In this document: in pieces, positions 11,823 to 23,500 of the stretch
How the letters are laid out: every line of letters starts with the position of its first letter
Numbering within the stretch: the first letter of the stretch is position 1
Assembly: GCA_026018925.1 (NCBI GenBank)
Contig: JAKSZU010000003.1
Coordinates: forward strand, 190,127,639 to 190,191,638
From: Tupaia tana
Taxonomy: Eukaryota; Chordata; Mammalia; Scandentia; Tupaiidae
Reading direction: 5' to 3'
DNA length: 64,000 bases
The notes under the pieces: model-generated
Told to the model about the DNA's origin: nothing
The model's input: only the letters and a program-made list of their open reading frames with translations
Database searches by the model: none
Position numbers and translations under genes: made by a program

Positions 11823-12039
11823 CATTTTACCTCCTTTTTAAATGCACTACATTTAAAAAGATTTGAGTTAGGCACTGTAATCTTCAGTTCAACACATGTG
11901 TTTCCCAGGGATCCATTTCTTAATTTCTTTACCATCAGTAGATTATGGTTATATTTACATCAAAATGTTTTTCCCTGAATATCTACCTATCACCTTCATT
12001 TAACCTTAGGTTTTGAAATGAAGAGAAATCGAGCAGAGA

Positions 12040-12325
12040 AATAATGTACACCATGATGTTAATACACATGATCACTCAAATGAACAGCGACAGATTACCC
12101 CACCATATTGCTCTTGGTCAGCCCCTAGAGAACTGTGCAGAATGCACAGCACCATCAGTTTCTTCAACTTATTTTAAAACTACCTTCTAAATTGAAGTTC
12201 TAGGATATTTTCAAGGTGTTTTCTTCTTCAAGTTAGTAGTGCTTGTTTATTTCAATGTCAAACTATTGATACCTTTAGTAGGCTTGCAAGTAACTAAATA
12301 AAATGTTTTGATTCAAAAAGAGTCC
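12040..12325. other. Unassigned stretch, UTR-like
   Basis: A non-repetitive stretch with an AATAAAATG motif at its right end. It could be a piece of a processed 3' UTR, but I recognise no parent gene. Confidence 0.2.
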
Positions 12326-12414
12326 CCTAATAGAATTCAACAAGGAAAGAAAAACAAGAGTATCTGAGTTTTGTCACTAAAGAATTTGATCAAATATAAA
12401 TGAAGAATAATCAA

Positions 12415-12655
12415 AACGAGAGCTTTCTACATGCCAAGTCCTGAGCAGAGCACTTTATATGCATGCTCTCACTTAATTCTCATAACAACACTATGAAATA
12501 ATGGTTATTATCCTTATTTAACAGATAAGCTGACTCAGACTTAGACATACTGGGTTTTAAGATCACACAACTAAGATGCAATGGAACCTAGGTTCAAACC
12601 CAGGAATACAGGTCCAAAGCATGCATGTTTGTAACCACTGAGCTGTCCTGGCTCT
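12415..12655 (-). mobile_element. MIR
   Basis: The reverse MIR consensus is readable: TCTCATAACAACACTATGAA, AACAGATAAGCTGACTCAG and GGTTCAAACCCAGG. Confidence 0.85.
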
Positions 12656-12687
12656 CATTTACATGACTCATTTAATAAAAATACATT

Positions 12688-12948
12688 TTTTTTGGGGGGG
12701 GGGAGAGGTTTTTGCTATAGGGCGCGTGCGCTCGCCAGACAGAGAGAGACATAGAGACAGAAAGCGAGAAATCACCCCCCAGGGGGGATGGCCACGCCAC
12801 AATCCCTTCTCCTCCATTCTCCTCTCGGGATCTTGGGCACGCACACACACGCGCCCGGCGTGAGTTTAAGCCACGGGGTCCGGGACTCGAACCGCGGTCG
12901 ACTACGTGGGAGTCCAGCGACATAGCCATTACGCTAACTGCTGGTCCC
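12688..12948 (-). mobile_element. SINE-A, young, with poly-G beside the tail
   Basis: CpG-rich reverse copy ending CTAACTGCTGGTCCC. Exact target duplication aataaaaatacattt (12673-12687, 12949-12963). The tail carries a T8 then G10 run. Confidence 0.95.
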
Positions 12949-13629
12949 AATAAAAATACATTTAAGAGCTACAGAATGTGGACCTCTTTTTATAGTAAGG
13001 CTAGGAGTCTTGAACTCAATTTCTACAAAATGAAATAGGTTAAATTTGACCTAAACAGCCAAAGTACAGAAACAGAATGGAAACTCCCAAAATCTCTAAA
13101 ACACTAGGAAAAAGACAAAAGTCTCAATAATGCATGTTAGATAGAGAAAATGATACAAAGGCAAAGGGGGGAGAAGTTATATACCAATTTCTGATAATGG
13201 TTATGTAAGAGAATGAAAGGGGGGGAAAGAGGGTGAGAGAAGGAAGCTAAACATTATCAAAGTGGGTTGCAAAGGTGAATATGAATATATTAAAATATTT
13301 TGCCTCATAAAAGTACTTAAGCAAACATGGCAAAATTTTAATGTTGGTTAAATCTGTATGGTGGTTACATGAATGTTTTTCACATGCTCTGTACTTCTCT
13401 GCATTCCTAAAATCGTTCATTACTTATAAATGTTGATACCAGGAGTAAGTAAAAAAGAGTAACAAACACAACTAAATTCATATAAAAGTAGTTTTTTCAG
13501 AAATGAAGAATATTACAGAATGGATAGCACAGCAACACCTTTTCATATCTAAATTTCTTCTCTTTCAGCATCTCCACACTTCTATTCATATAGTATATAA
13601 TTTAAATAAGCACTCTGATTTACTAGAAA

Positions 13630-13790
13630 CAATTTGTGTCCAGCTGTACAGCCATTATTTTGATTACTCACTTATTCATTCAACAAATATCTGAGTCCCA
13701 GCTACGTGGATAGCAGTATAGTAGGTATTGCAGGGGCTACATGGAATAAATGATAGACTACATGTAGGTTATCAACAGCCATTCATTCCA
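13630..13790 (+). mobile_element. Ancient interspersed repeat (family unresolved)
   Basis: CTTATTCATTCAACAAATATCTGAG starts a stretch typical of mammalian-wide L2-age repeats. Diverged. Confidence 0.35.
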
Positions 13791-14065
13791 TCAGTTGGAA
13801 CATAATGGTCAAAACAAGCATTGCCCCTTCCTTGTGGTAACTTTTATACGCTGTGTTCTCCCAGTTCTCTTTACTCTCAAAGAGTCCTGGCAGAAGAATT
13901 ACAGAGGATTCAGCGTAAATCTACAGTTTACTGAAGAGAACAATTTAAAGCATGTTCATGTTAACTCTTGATTAACTCTGCATCCAAACCCAAAGCTACT
14001 TAATCATCTTAATGGCAGCTTGGACAGCGCATCAACAATAAAAGTAAGTTAAAAGATTCAGCTAA

Positions 14066-14324
14066 GGGTCAGGCAGTAGGGTGGTTGTTAAGGCAGCTGG
14101 AACCCACAACTATGGGTTCAAAGCAACAGTGTAGTTTAAGTACTGGCTTAAGAAACAGGCCAAGTGCATGTGCATGTGTTCTCAAAATTCCGAGAGGAGA
14201 ATGGAGAAGAAGGGATTGTAGTGTGGCCATCTGCCATAGAGGGTGCTTTCTCACCTTTACCCCCAACACTCTCTCTCTCTCTTTTCAAGCAAGTACCTCT
14301 AGCATATAAATAAATAAATAAATA
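14066..14324 (+). mobile_element. SINE-A, diverged
   Basis: Degenerate head (GGGTCAGGCAGTAGGG), typical middle, and ATAAATAAATAA tail. Target duplications aaaagattcagctaa / aaaaattcaactgaa. Confidence 0.8.
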
Positions 14325-14851
14325 ATAAAAATTCAACTGAAATTGAAGAGGTTAGGATGCCAACAGAAAAAATTAAAGACTCCCTTGAATGATAACTTAA
14401 GGATGACAAAGGCAACTGGCACAAACTATTAAAATATGGTTTAAGAAATGTAATTAAAAAAAAAACTTGAAACAAAACTTGAGGAAAGGATACAATATAT
14501 GATAGAAAGACAGCCATAGTACAGTGTCCAAGGAAATATTCATTTGCATATTCACTATGCTATTAATAATAATTTAAAAATTTAAACCACTGCCTAGATT
14601 TTGTTTAATTTTTATAATTTTAACTCTTATTCAAAATCATGAGGCACATTAATAGACTATTAAGGAACTTGTAAAAATTTCTTAGGGAACTTGTAGACTT
14701 TTATAATTCAAATGCAGTCACTTTACAGATAAGGGAGCAAAAATCTAGAGAAATGAAATGGTATTCTCAAGGTCAAATCCTCAAAAACATTCAACTGAAT
14801 ATAACATTTCCTCAGATTCTTTGTCTTCAGAAACTTTAAAAATCAAATACA

Positions 14852-15098
14852 GGGACCAGCAGATGGGGTAACGGTTACGTTGCTAGACTCCATGTAGTCA
14901 ACTGCAGTTCCAGTCTCAGACCTGGTGGCTTGAAACTCACACTGGGTGTGTATGCGCGTGTGCCCAAGATCCCGAGAGAAGAATGGAGGAGAAGGGATTG
15001 TGGCATGGCCATTCCCACTGGGGGGGATGATTTCTTGCTTTCTGTCTCTCTGTCTAGTCAGCAAGCACACGCACCCAATAGCAAATATCTCTTTTTAA
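14852..15098 (+). mobile_element. SINE-A
   Basis: Head GGGACCAGCAGATGGGG; end ACCCAATAGCAAATATCTC. Confidence 0.85.
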
Positions 15099-15112
15099 AA
15101 AAAGTAATTGTT

Positions 15113-15377
15113 GGGACCAGCAGTTAGCGTAATGGCTATGTCGCTGGACTCCCACGTAGTCGACCGCGGTTCGAGTCCCGGACCCGGCGGCTTAAACTCA
15201 CGCTGGGCGCGTGTGCGTGCGTGCCCAAGATCCCGAGAGGAGAATGGAGGAGAAGGGATTGCGGCGTGGCCATCCCCCCGGGGGGTGATTTCCTGCTTTC
15301 TATCTCTCTGTCTCTCTCTGTCTGGCGAGCGCACGCGCCCTATAGCAAAAACCTCTCCAAAAAAAGAAAAAAAAAAT
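15113..15377 (+). mobile_element. SINE-A, young
   Basis: CpG-rich copy inserted 14 bp after the previous SINE's tail. Target duplication agtaattgtt (15103-15112, 15378-15387). Confidence 0.95.
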
Positions 15378-15387
15378 AGTAATTGTT

Positions 15388-16511
15388 CTATAGTTTAGTG
15401 TCTTTTTTGTTTTGTTTTAACCTTTGCATCACCTGTGCCTGCTCCTAGCATTTAGTACACAGTAACCATTCAAATTCAAACATGAACAAATGAATGAGTG
15501 AACTCTCAGCTGGAATATTAATTATGAACGAATTTACCCTAGCCAATCTTCATGCCTGGAAGTATTATATACAAAGTATTATCTATAAATACTGCAAATT
15601 ATATTCATTCGAACCAGAGAAGCATATTATAAAACAAAACAATTTCCTACTTTTAGAAGTTCTATCAAATAGGAACTGATGAGTATGTCAGTGAAGGTCA
15701 ATCCTGAGAACACAACAGTCAAGGTGAGTATTTCAAACACTTGGCTTCCTTTATTAAGGTACATCATCTCAACACCAGATTCTCAGCCAAAAGTTCTTTA
15801 CTACTTTAGAACTATAAGTTCCTTTTTAAAAATTGATAGTATACATAATGATACATTTTACTGAAAAAGTAATTGCTTCATTTTACAGTAGCAAAAGGCA
15901 ACTAATCCTTAAACACAACTGTTGTTTTTAACCTCTTAAAACTCTGTTTAATCTCCAAGTATAATGCTACCCCATTACTATCAGTTACTCCTTGTCTCAG
16001 TAATCCTTCACATATAAGTGAAGTTATTTCTCTAAATTACCACACGAGTCTTTTGGTATATTAAAGAACAGACAACTGAAATATTGCTTTGAATAAATTA
16101 GAGTATGTTCTATTTAGGTGAAATGATAATCATCAAAGTCTACCATATTTTTTAAATAGACTTAGAACTGGAGGGTTGATTCTAGCTCTCAGTTTTAAGA
16201 TCTTCCCCATGTTAAGCTGGCTTGAAAGTATCTTTATATATGATGTAAAGAGGCTTGTGAAATACACTGATGCCTGACTAGCATTCATTTGTCTATAGAA
16301 GTGAACACATTTCTACCTACAGTTTATGCTATGCTAATTAGGTTTGTCAGGATGCACATGTTATTGATGGATTCCTGAGTTCTTATATTCTGCTTTTTTG
16401 ATAGCATATGATGTGAAAATGCTGAAACATACTTCCTAACACTTTCACACTTTTCTACAGAAATATAAAAACTAAAACTATGTAAAGAAAATGTACTAAA
16501 AATTGTACACA
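15388..16511. other. Unassigned intron stretch
   Basis: No gene, exon-like segment or repeat I can name in this 1.1 kb. Confidence 0.5.
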
Positions 16512-16733
16512 GGCCAGCTGGCAGCATGGTGTTTAAGGCAGCTGGATCCCACATGGCTAACTGCATGGATCAAGTCCTGGACCTGGCAACTTGAAAAACA
16601 TGCCAGGCACATGTGCATGTGTATCTAAATCTCAAAAGGAGAATGGAGAAGGGACTGTGTCATGACCAACCCCACAGGGGGTGCTTTCTCTTTCTCCCTT
16701 TCTAGCAAGCACATACATCCTATAGCAAATAAA
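16512..16733 (+). mobile_element. SINE-A, diverged
   Basis: Head GGCCAGCTGGCAGCATGG; end CATCCTATAGCAAATAAAA. Confidence 0.8.
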
Positions 16734-16809
16734 AAGTATACACAATTCTCATCTCCTCTCTGTACTCCCACAGCAGTCCTTGCATGTGCCCATTAAAACA
16801 TCCTGGGCT

Positions 16810-17069
16810 GGGACCAGCAGATGTAATGGTTACATTCCTGGATTCCCACATAGTTGAACCACGATTCGACTCCCAGATCCAGTGACTTTAAACTCATGCC
16901 AGGCACACGTGCACGTGTGCCCAAAATCCTGAGAGGAAAACGGAGGAGAAGCGATTGCTTAGTGTCCATCTCCCTGGGGAGTTATTTCTCGCTTTCTGTC
17001 TCTCTGTCTCTCTGGCAAGCACATGCACCCTATAGCAAAAAAATCTCTCTAAAAAAAATAATAATTATT
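16810..17069 (+). mobile_element. SINE-A in a SINE-B fragment
   Basis: Head GGGACCAGCAGATGTAATGG. It is inserted after acatcctgggct, which reappears after the next SINE as acatcttgggct. Confidence 0.85.
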
Positions 17070-17093
17070 ATTATCCTGGATTAGGAACCAGTA

Positions 17094-17329
17094 GATAGCA
17101 TAATGCTTATGTCACTAGGTCCCACATGGCCAACTGTAGTTTGAGTCCTAGACCCAGCAACCTAAAACTCACGCCAGACACATGTGTGTGCATGCCCAAA
17201 ATTCCAAGAGGAGAATGGAGGAGAAGGAGTTGTGGCACAGCCATCACCCCGGGAGGTGATTTCTTGCTTCCTGTCTCTCTGTCTCTCTGGCAAGTGCACA
17301 TGCCCTGTAGCAAAAATCTCTCTAAATAA
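17094..17329 (+). mobile_element. SINE-A, second in a serial insertion
   Basis: Head GGAACCAGTAGATAGCATAATG. It lies in the 3' target-duplication zone of the preceding SINE (tatcctggatta). Confidence 0.83.
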
Positions 17330-17336
17330 AAACATC

Positions 17337-17380
17337 TTGGGCTAGCTCCATAGCCTGGTGATTAAGAAGCAGGATCCCAC
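17337..17380 (+). mobile_element. SINE-B 5' fragment
   Basis: GGGCTAGCTCCATAGCCTGG followed by a degenerate tRNA-like head; the host of the two insertions before it. Confidence 0.6.
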
Positions 17381-17390
17381 TAATATTACA

Positions 17391-17715
17391 CAAAGTAGAC
17401 TTTAGAACAATGGAATTTGTAGTCATAAACATTTCTACAAAGAGAACTCCAGGCCCAGATGACTTCAATGGTGAATTCCACAAAACATTTAGGGAATAAA
17501 TACTACTAGTTCAACACAAATTCTAAGACTTTCCAACTCATTAGGCCAGCATTACCATGATAGTAAAACCTGGCAAAAGACATTACAGGAAAAGAAAACT
17601 AAACTTACAGCAATTATCTTTCATGAACACAGATGTGAAGCTCTCTAACAAAATACTGGCAAATCTAATCTGGAAAAACACAAACAGTATAACAAAGTAA
17701 AATTATCCCAAAAAC
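17391..17715 (+). mobile_element. L1 ORF2 fragment
   Basis: Text such as CCAGGCCCAGATGACTTCAA and GGTGAATTCCACAAAACATTT follows the reverse-transcriptase region of L1 ORF2 (PGPDGF...GEFYQTF). No frame is open. Confidence 0.8.
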
Positions 17716-17776
17716 GTAAGTGACTTGGTCGTGAGCACTCCACCGAGAAGTGGCAGAACCATGACTTGCAATCAGG

Positions 17777-17995
17777 TTGGTTGTCTTATTCTTTATCCAT
17801 GACAGAGTATGTGCACCAGTAGATAAGTGTGCTTTCTTTACTCATGATAGAGCACCTGCACCCACACATGAGAACAAGAGGCGTGAGAGAGGGGCACTCT
17901 ACAGGGTCTCTTCATGCCACCATCCTATCCTCCAGTACTGCAGTCCATCAGATCTGGGGTAAGTGCACACTTGCCCAGCATGCTTTAGGTCAAGT
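17777..17995 (-). mobile_element. Possible SINE-D
   Basis: It shares GGGTCTCTTCATGCCACCAT and GCCCAGCATGCTTTAGGTCA with 4975-5270, and has GAGAG runs at the expected place. Confidence 0.4.
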
Positions 17996-18123
17996 AAGCA
18001 AGGGAGTTGCAACTTTGGTCACCATGTTGGATCTAACCTCTCCCAAACAGTGCAGTGCCATGGAGTCAGCCCCAGTCAGCTGCTTTCACTGCAATCCCGT
18101 GTTGCTGACTCCCCTCTTTCAGT

Positions 18124-18497
18124 TGTTCTGAGGCAGAAAATGGCCACCGAGGCCAATTACAAGATAAGCAACATGGCTCAGCAGCTAATGAGGGGAGAAT
18201 GCTCAGCAGCTGAAGCCACACGGAGGAGGGAAGGTTGCCAGGCTCCTAGGATCGGAAAGCTGACGTTTGAATTCCTTAGGGTCTGTCACTGTTGCATCCT
18301 TCCCCCCTGTGCCATCCATCACCTGTGCCTACATGCAAATAGTGCTGACCTCCCCTGTTAAAAACTAATATAACCCCTTATCCTACCCCAAACTGGGCCC
18401 AGAGCTTCAAGTCCAAACGCCTCTGAGTCCTCCGACACAATTAACCTGAGTTCTACTCTCCGAGCGGCATTTAAGTTCTTGGCAGTTTCTTTCTGCA
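18124..18497 (+). mobile_element. Solo LTR of a class I endogenous retrovirus (fossil)
   Basis: A 374-bp unit begins TGTTCTGAGGCAG, ends TTTCTTTCTGCA and is flanked by a 4-bp duplication CAGT (18120-18123 and 18498-18501). TG...CA ends with a 4-bp duplication are the gammaretrovirus-like pattern. The GAGGCAGAAAATGGCCACC start is familiar from class I LTRs. There is no internal region, so it is a solo LTR left by recombination between two LTRs. The intact flanking repeat suggests moderate age. Confidence 0.72.
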
Positions 18498-18639
18498 CAG
18501 TTCCAGTTGCTGTCCTAGGTACTTAATCTGTAAAGTCTGTAATATACAATTTTGCACATAAATTCCAATATGATGTTATATCATTCTTTAATATTTCAAG
18601 TGCCTTGTGATTATTCCTGACATCAGTCTTAAAAGCCTT

Positions 18640-18870
18640 TGCTAAATCCACCTTTCACTTCCAGAAAAGATCTACCTTTGCCCTAGGCTCTGATAACATC
18701 CAAAGCATCTCTCTTTTACTGCATTCATTACAATGGACTATAATTTCTGATTTTTGTGTTCATGGGTCTTTTTAGAATGTGGAGTCTCTTTTGGTCAAGA
18801 TCTTATCCATCTTGTATCTATCATACACTGAATGTAATAAATGCTATTGCATAAATTAATGTATGGCATT
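18640..18870 (+). mobile_element. L2 3' remnant
   Basis: TGGTCAAGATCTTATCCATCT ... GAATGTAATAAATGCTATTG fits the L2 3' end. Confidence 0.55.
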
Positions 18871-19820
18871 GTCTAAGTCAGGTATTACACGCATATTCAG
18901 AACACAGAGCATGTCTTAACATTATTTTCTTTTCTAGCCAAGCACCTACTTACTGACTTATTCATTAAGAAAGGATGCACTGTACATCTACTATATCCTA
19001 AATAGTAAGTCATTAGAAAAGGGGAAAGAGTAACTAAAGCAGTAAAGAAAATAGCTTCTCTATCAGTTCATCACTTTACAAAGTAACTCATCAAATACCA
19101 CTGAAAATTCCTTTTCTACCCCTATCTTTCAAAATCATACTTCATGTCATTCCTTTCATTTGAAAATCTGAAATCCCTTTTACTAGGCAACCTCCCAAGT
19201 TTTAAACATATATATAACTAATGATGGTTCAGGAGAAGGCACATTAAAATGGTAATAAGACAAAGAGATACATTTCATCTGCTCGAGTTGGTGGGGCCCT
19301 AGGTGTTTAACTGTAATAGATAGCATGGTCTTTACTTGTCAACTTCACCTTAAACATACAGTACATCTATTTAAAAGGCAACAAAATCACACGTTCTTAA
19401 ATAATACACCAATAAATGTGCAGCTCATCTACATGTTTTGTGTCTCAGTTAACAGCAGTCTAGGGATTGCTACTAAGTCAAAAATAATTCTGGATGACTA
19501 TACCAACTTACAGAAAAAGATATACACGTATTCCTTGAAACAAGAAGGTATAGGAGCTTTAGATCAGAATTACTCAACATTATCTATTCTCATCCTTTAG
19601 TTCTGTGTTGGACAATGTTTAGCCTTTACTTCTTAAAAGGATTTAAGATTATTTACTGCCTTCAAAGTAAGCCCAGCTGGCACAGAAAACAGATTGAGCT
19701 GGGTCCCAGTAACTCATTGGGTCTTAATTCAATAGTCGAGCTAAATATGTCCTAGAGAAGCTGTATTTCATTCAAGTCTTTAAGCATATCCAAGCAATCC
19801 GATTGAGCTATGTTACATTA
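18871..19820. other. Unassigned intron stretch
   Basis: No exon or repeat I can name, apart from a faint ancient-repeat resemblance at 18910-19030. The plus-strand 91-codon frame at 19325-19600 has no recognisable domain. Confidence 0.45.
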
Positions 19821-19839
19821 TGTTACACAATTGTATTTC

Positions 19840-20089
19840 TTTTTTTTTCTTGGAAGAGATTTTTGTTATAGGGCACGTGCACTCTCCAGAGAGAAAGAGA
19901 CAGAGAGACAGAAAGTGAGAAATCACCCCAGGGAGGACAGCCATGCCACAATCTCTTCTCCTTCAGTCTCCTCTTGGGGTCTTGGGCATTCATGCCCTGC
20001 ATGAATTTTAAGCCACCAAGTCTGAGACTCGAACTGCAGTTGACTATGTAGGAGTCCAGTGATGTAAACATTACGCCATCTGTAGGGCC
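19840..20089 (-). mobile_element. SINE-A
   Basis: Reverse copy ending ACGCCATCTGTAGGGCCC. It is the first member of a SINE stack. Confidence 0.85.
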
Positions 20090-20143
20090 CCACACGCACC
20101 CAGCATGATTTGTTTTTTTCTTTTTATAAGAGAGACTGTTTTA

Positions 20144-20338
20144 TTTGTTTTTAAAAATTATTTTTATTATTTTAATTTATTTATTTAAATTTGACCACAG
20201 AGGGAGGGGAGGGAGGGAGGGAGAGAGAGAGACAGAGAGAGAGAAAGTGAGAAAGCAAGCCACCAGGTCTGGGGCTTGAACCACAATCAGCCACATGAGA
20301 TTCCAGTGCCCCGAACCACCATGCTATCTGCTGGCCCA
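20144..20338 (-). mobile_element. SINE-C nested in SINE-A
   Basis: C-type AT-rich end, TTTGACCACAGAGGG, purine run and head. Flanks aagagagactgtttt and aagagaggttgtttt are its target duplication. Confidence 0.82.
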
Positions 20339-20491
20339 AGAGAGGTTGTTTTTGTTACAGAGTGTGAGCACTCTTGGGAGACAGAGAGAAAGAGAGAAAT
20401 CATCTCCCAGGGGAGATGGCCATGCCACAATCCCTTCCCCTCGATGCTCCTCTCAGGATTTTGTGTGGGTATGTATGCATGCCTGGAGTGA

Positions 20492-20749
20492 TTTTTTTTT
20501 TTGAGAGGTTTTTTCGCTATAGGGCACGTGCGCTTGCCAGACAGAGAGAGACATAGAGACAGAAAGCGAGAAATCACCCCCCAGGGGGGATGGTCACGCC
20601 GCAATCCCTTCTCCATTCTCCTCTCGGGATCTTGGGCACGCACGCACACGTGCCCAGCGTGAGTTTTAAGCCACCGGGTCCGGGACGCGAACCGCGGTCG
20701 ACTACGTGGGAGTCCAGCGACACAGCCATTACGCTAACTGCTGGTTCCC
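20492..20749 (-). mobile_element. SINE-A, young, nested in SINE-A
   Basis: CpG-rich reverse copy ending CTAACTGCTGGTTCCC. Exact target duplication cctggagtgattttt lies on both sides. Confidence 0.95.
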
Positions 20750-21226
20750 ACCTGGAGTGATTTTTAAGCCACTGGGTTCAGTACTTGAACCACAGTCAGC
20801 CATGTGGGAGTTCTATCATACCATCTGCTGGCCCCCAACCTTAACATTTTAAAGAGTACAAGCCAGTTACCTAGAAGGTCCCTCCATTTGGGTTTATCTG
20901 ATTTCCCTTCTAATTTGTGATTTTTGGCACAATACCACAGACATGCTGTGTTTTCTCAGTGCTTTATATCAGGAAGCATATACAACATTGATTTATCTCA
21001 TTAGCAATGATGTTGATTTTTATTACTGGGTTAATATTACTGGGTTTTTCCACTGTAACATTAATTTTGAACATGTTGTATTTATCAATTAATAAATAGT
21101 TTTTGTGGAGATACTTTAAGTTAACATCCTATTTCTCCTCAAGCTTTCATCTTCTTGTTTGGCACCGAGTGACAATTCATGTCTCAATCAGGTATTATTA
21201 TGATCACTGCCAAATAGTAATTTTCT

Positions 21227-21410
21227 TTTTTAAGAAAGAATTATTTTATCTAACTTTATTTATTCTTATTTTTTATTTTAATTTGACCAGAGAAGGACAG
21301 AGTGGGAGAGAGGCAAAGTGAGAAAGCAAGTCTCTAGGCCTGGGACTCAAACCCCAGTCGGCCACGTGGGAATCCAGTGCCCTTAACCACTAAGCCACCT
21401 ACTGGCCTCC
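21227..21410 (-). mobile_element. SINE-C
   Basis: AAAGAATTATTTTATCTAAC ... TTTGACCAGAGAAGG ... CCACCTACTGGCC. Target duplication caaatagtaattttct (21211-21226, 21411-21426) is exact. Confidence 0.92.
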
Positions 21411-21451
21411 CAAATAGTAATTTTCTAATTACTCCATCATTCCTTCTAGAT

Positions 21452-21649
21452 CAATAGTTCTCATGTAGGAGTAGAAAAAGTCGCCCCTCTCCAGGGGATA
21501 TTTGGCAGTGTCTGAGGACATTCTTGGTTTCCACAGCTGGGGGTGGGAGTGGGGAGTATACTACTCCTGCTACAATACACAGAACAGGTCCTGCCTCCCC
21601 TTTTCCCAAGCAAAGAATTGGCCTGCTAAAAATACCATTAATGCTGAGG
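21452..21649 (+). mobile_element. MER20 (hAT-Charlie DNA transposon)
   Basis: CAATAGTTCTCATG ... GGGGATATTTGGCAGTGTCTG ... CTACAATACACAGAACAGG ... AATGCTGAGG reads as a diverged MER20. The 8-bp duplication ttctagat / gtctagat (21444-21451, 21650-21657) fits the NTCTAGAN pattern of the group. Confidence 0.88.
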
Positions 21650-21721
21650 GTCTAGATTATCTATCACCTGTTCTAAATTTATTAAATGACTTTCTGATAT
21701 AGTAAACATTTCCTGTTCTCC

Positions 21722-21915
21722 TCCAGAAAGTTAAAAATCACCCCTCAGGGGGATGGCCACACCATAATCCCTTCTCTTCCATTTTCCTCTTAGGATTTTG
21801 GGCATGTGCACAAACACACCTGGCATGAGAGTCAAGCCGTGGGGTCTGGGACTCAAACTGCCGTGGGCCATGTGGGAGTCCAGCAACGTAACTATTATGC
21901 CATCTGCTGGTCCCA
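21722..21915 (-). mobile_element. SINE-A lacking its 3' part, with CTCF core
   Basis: Reverse copy beginning at AAAAATCACCCCTCAGGGG and ending TATGCCATCTGCTGGTCCC; exact CTCF core at 21899-21910. Confidence 0.82.
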
Positions 21916-22839
21916 TAAAATGATAATTTAACATTAAAAAGCTTGTACAAGTAATCTCCCCAGGAAATTTACCATTAAAACATGAAATAAAAATGTAAAC
22001 ATACAAAAAACATGTTAACACACACACACAGAGGCACTGGTGTGACATTAAAGAGAAACTCAATGGTGACAATTCATTAAAATAATAGATGAGAATATCC
22101 ATGAGGATTTGAATTAATATATCTTTTATAATCATACTAATTATAACTCCAAACTCACCACTTACTAGAGCACAATTTAAACAATAGATACTACACACGT
22201 TTTCCTTTTAAAAATGGTAATTAAAAAAAAAGACTTAACTAAATTTAAACCATAAAAAGCAAGATGACAAAGATGCTCGGCTAGGCACTTTCAGTACAAT
22301 GCTCTAATTAAAAGCAAGGAATATAATTACAGGCATACTAAAACACCAAGCAAAATGCCCAGCTGTCAAGTGAAACTTGAATTGTTGCCTGCTTAGGATC
22401 CTTCCAAAGATTTCTTTGCCTAAGTTACCTGTGGCCGGTTTCTGTTGCTCAAAACTAAGAAACCCTACCTGATAAAGTTATGTATGCTACTTCTAAGTTA
22501 CATGTGACAAGTTGAAAACAGGGCATCTTTATGAAATATACTGGTTCAATTAAAACTATAAAAAAAAAGCTTAAAATTTAGTCACAAATTTCTAGGGACT
22601 ACTGAATTAACATGTAGAAAGCCAAAGTCTTCTGTTATCAAGCAATTTCTACTGGAAATTCAGAAATGAGAGTTGGAGTTTAATGCATATTCCATAGACA
22701 TGAGTTACCATATCATTTATTTTTCTTTCTGCAGGCAAATTATGATCTAATCTTCACATGGTCCCTTATGTATATCACTTTCTGGTTCTCTTTAAAGCTT
22801 TAAAATAAGTTTTTATTATGGATGAATTGACACTCCTTT

Positions 22840-23500
22840 TAAAAATACTTTATTTTTTCACATATTTAAAAAGTCTTTATTACATTTTCCCCAAAAGTAA
22901 CACATACTTGAAACAAATCAAATACAAAGACTAATAAAGAAAATGTTCATTTTTCCTATACCCCATTCCTGTAGGTCGCACTTTCCCAAAATAACTAATA
23001 ATTTGGTGTAAATGCTTCCACAGCTTTGTACATATTCATGCAGTTTCTTTTAATATAAATAAAATTACATTATACATATTACTCAACTCACCTAACAACA
23101 CATCTTGGCTATCTCTCCAGAACATAGTGTATAACTCATTCATTTTTTTAATTGCTACACAACAATGTATTTATGAATAATCATAATTTATCTTGTAACT
23201 CAATTACTGATCAAACTAGAGCTGTCGGACTATTTCCAGGTTCTTTTCCTTTCCCATCCAAATAATGTTATAATTAACATCCTTGTACATGTGTCCTCTC
23301 ATACTAGAGGACACGTACAAAAAGTGAGAGTTGGGCATTAAAAGGGATTTTTAAATGATAATTAATCTTGTATTTAGAAAAATTTTAGTCCCCATAAAAA
23401 TAAAGAGAATAGAAAATATCGAACTCCCATTACACATCAGTCAACTTTAACAACTGCCAAATTTCAGTGTTCCCTGTCCCCCTTGTCTATCTGACATTTA
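22840..23500 (-). mobile_element. Old L1-type remnants
   Basis: TTTTAATTGCTACACAACAATG, TTTCCAGGTTCTTTTCC and TAACATCCTTGTACATGTGT resemble old L1 3' regions read in reverse; 23370-23480 (GAATAGAAAATATCGAACTCCC) is of the same kind. Subfamily not resolved. Confidence 0.5.

Larger units (their letters stand above)
20114..20840 (-). mobile_element. SINE-A, old host of two nested SINEs
   Basis: Its segments are the tail (20114-20143), 20341-20491 and 20750-20836. It was first cut by a SINE-C and, separately, by a young SINE-A. It ends ACCATCTGCTGGCCC. Confidence 0.8.

Noticed and set aside
17777-18361. Overlapping plus-strand frames of 60-132 codons
   Set aside because: They lie over a probable old SINE and the solo LTR, change frame, and resemble no known protein.
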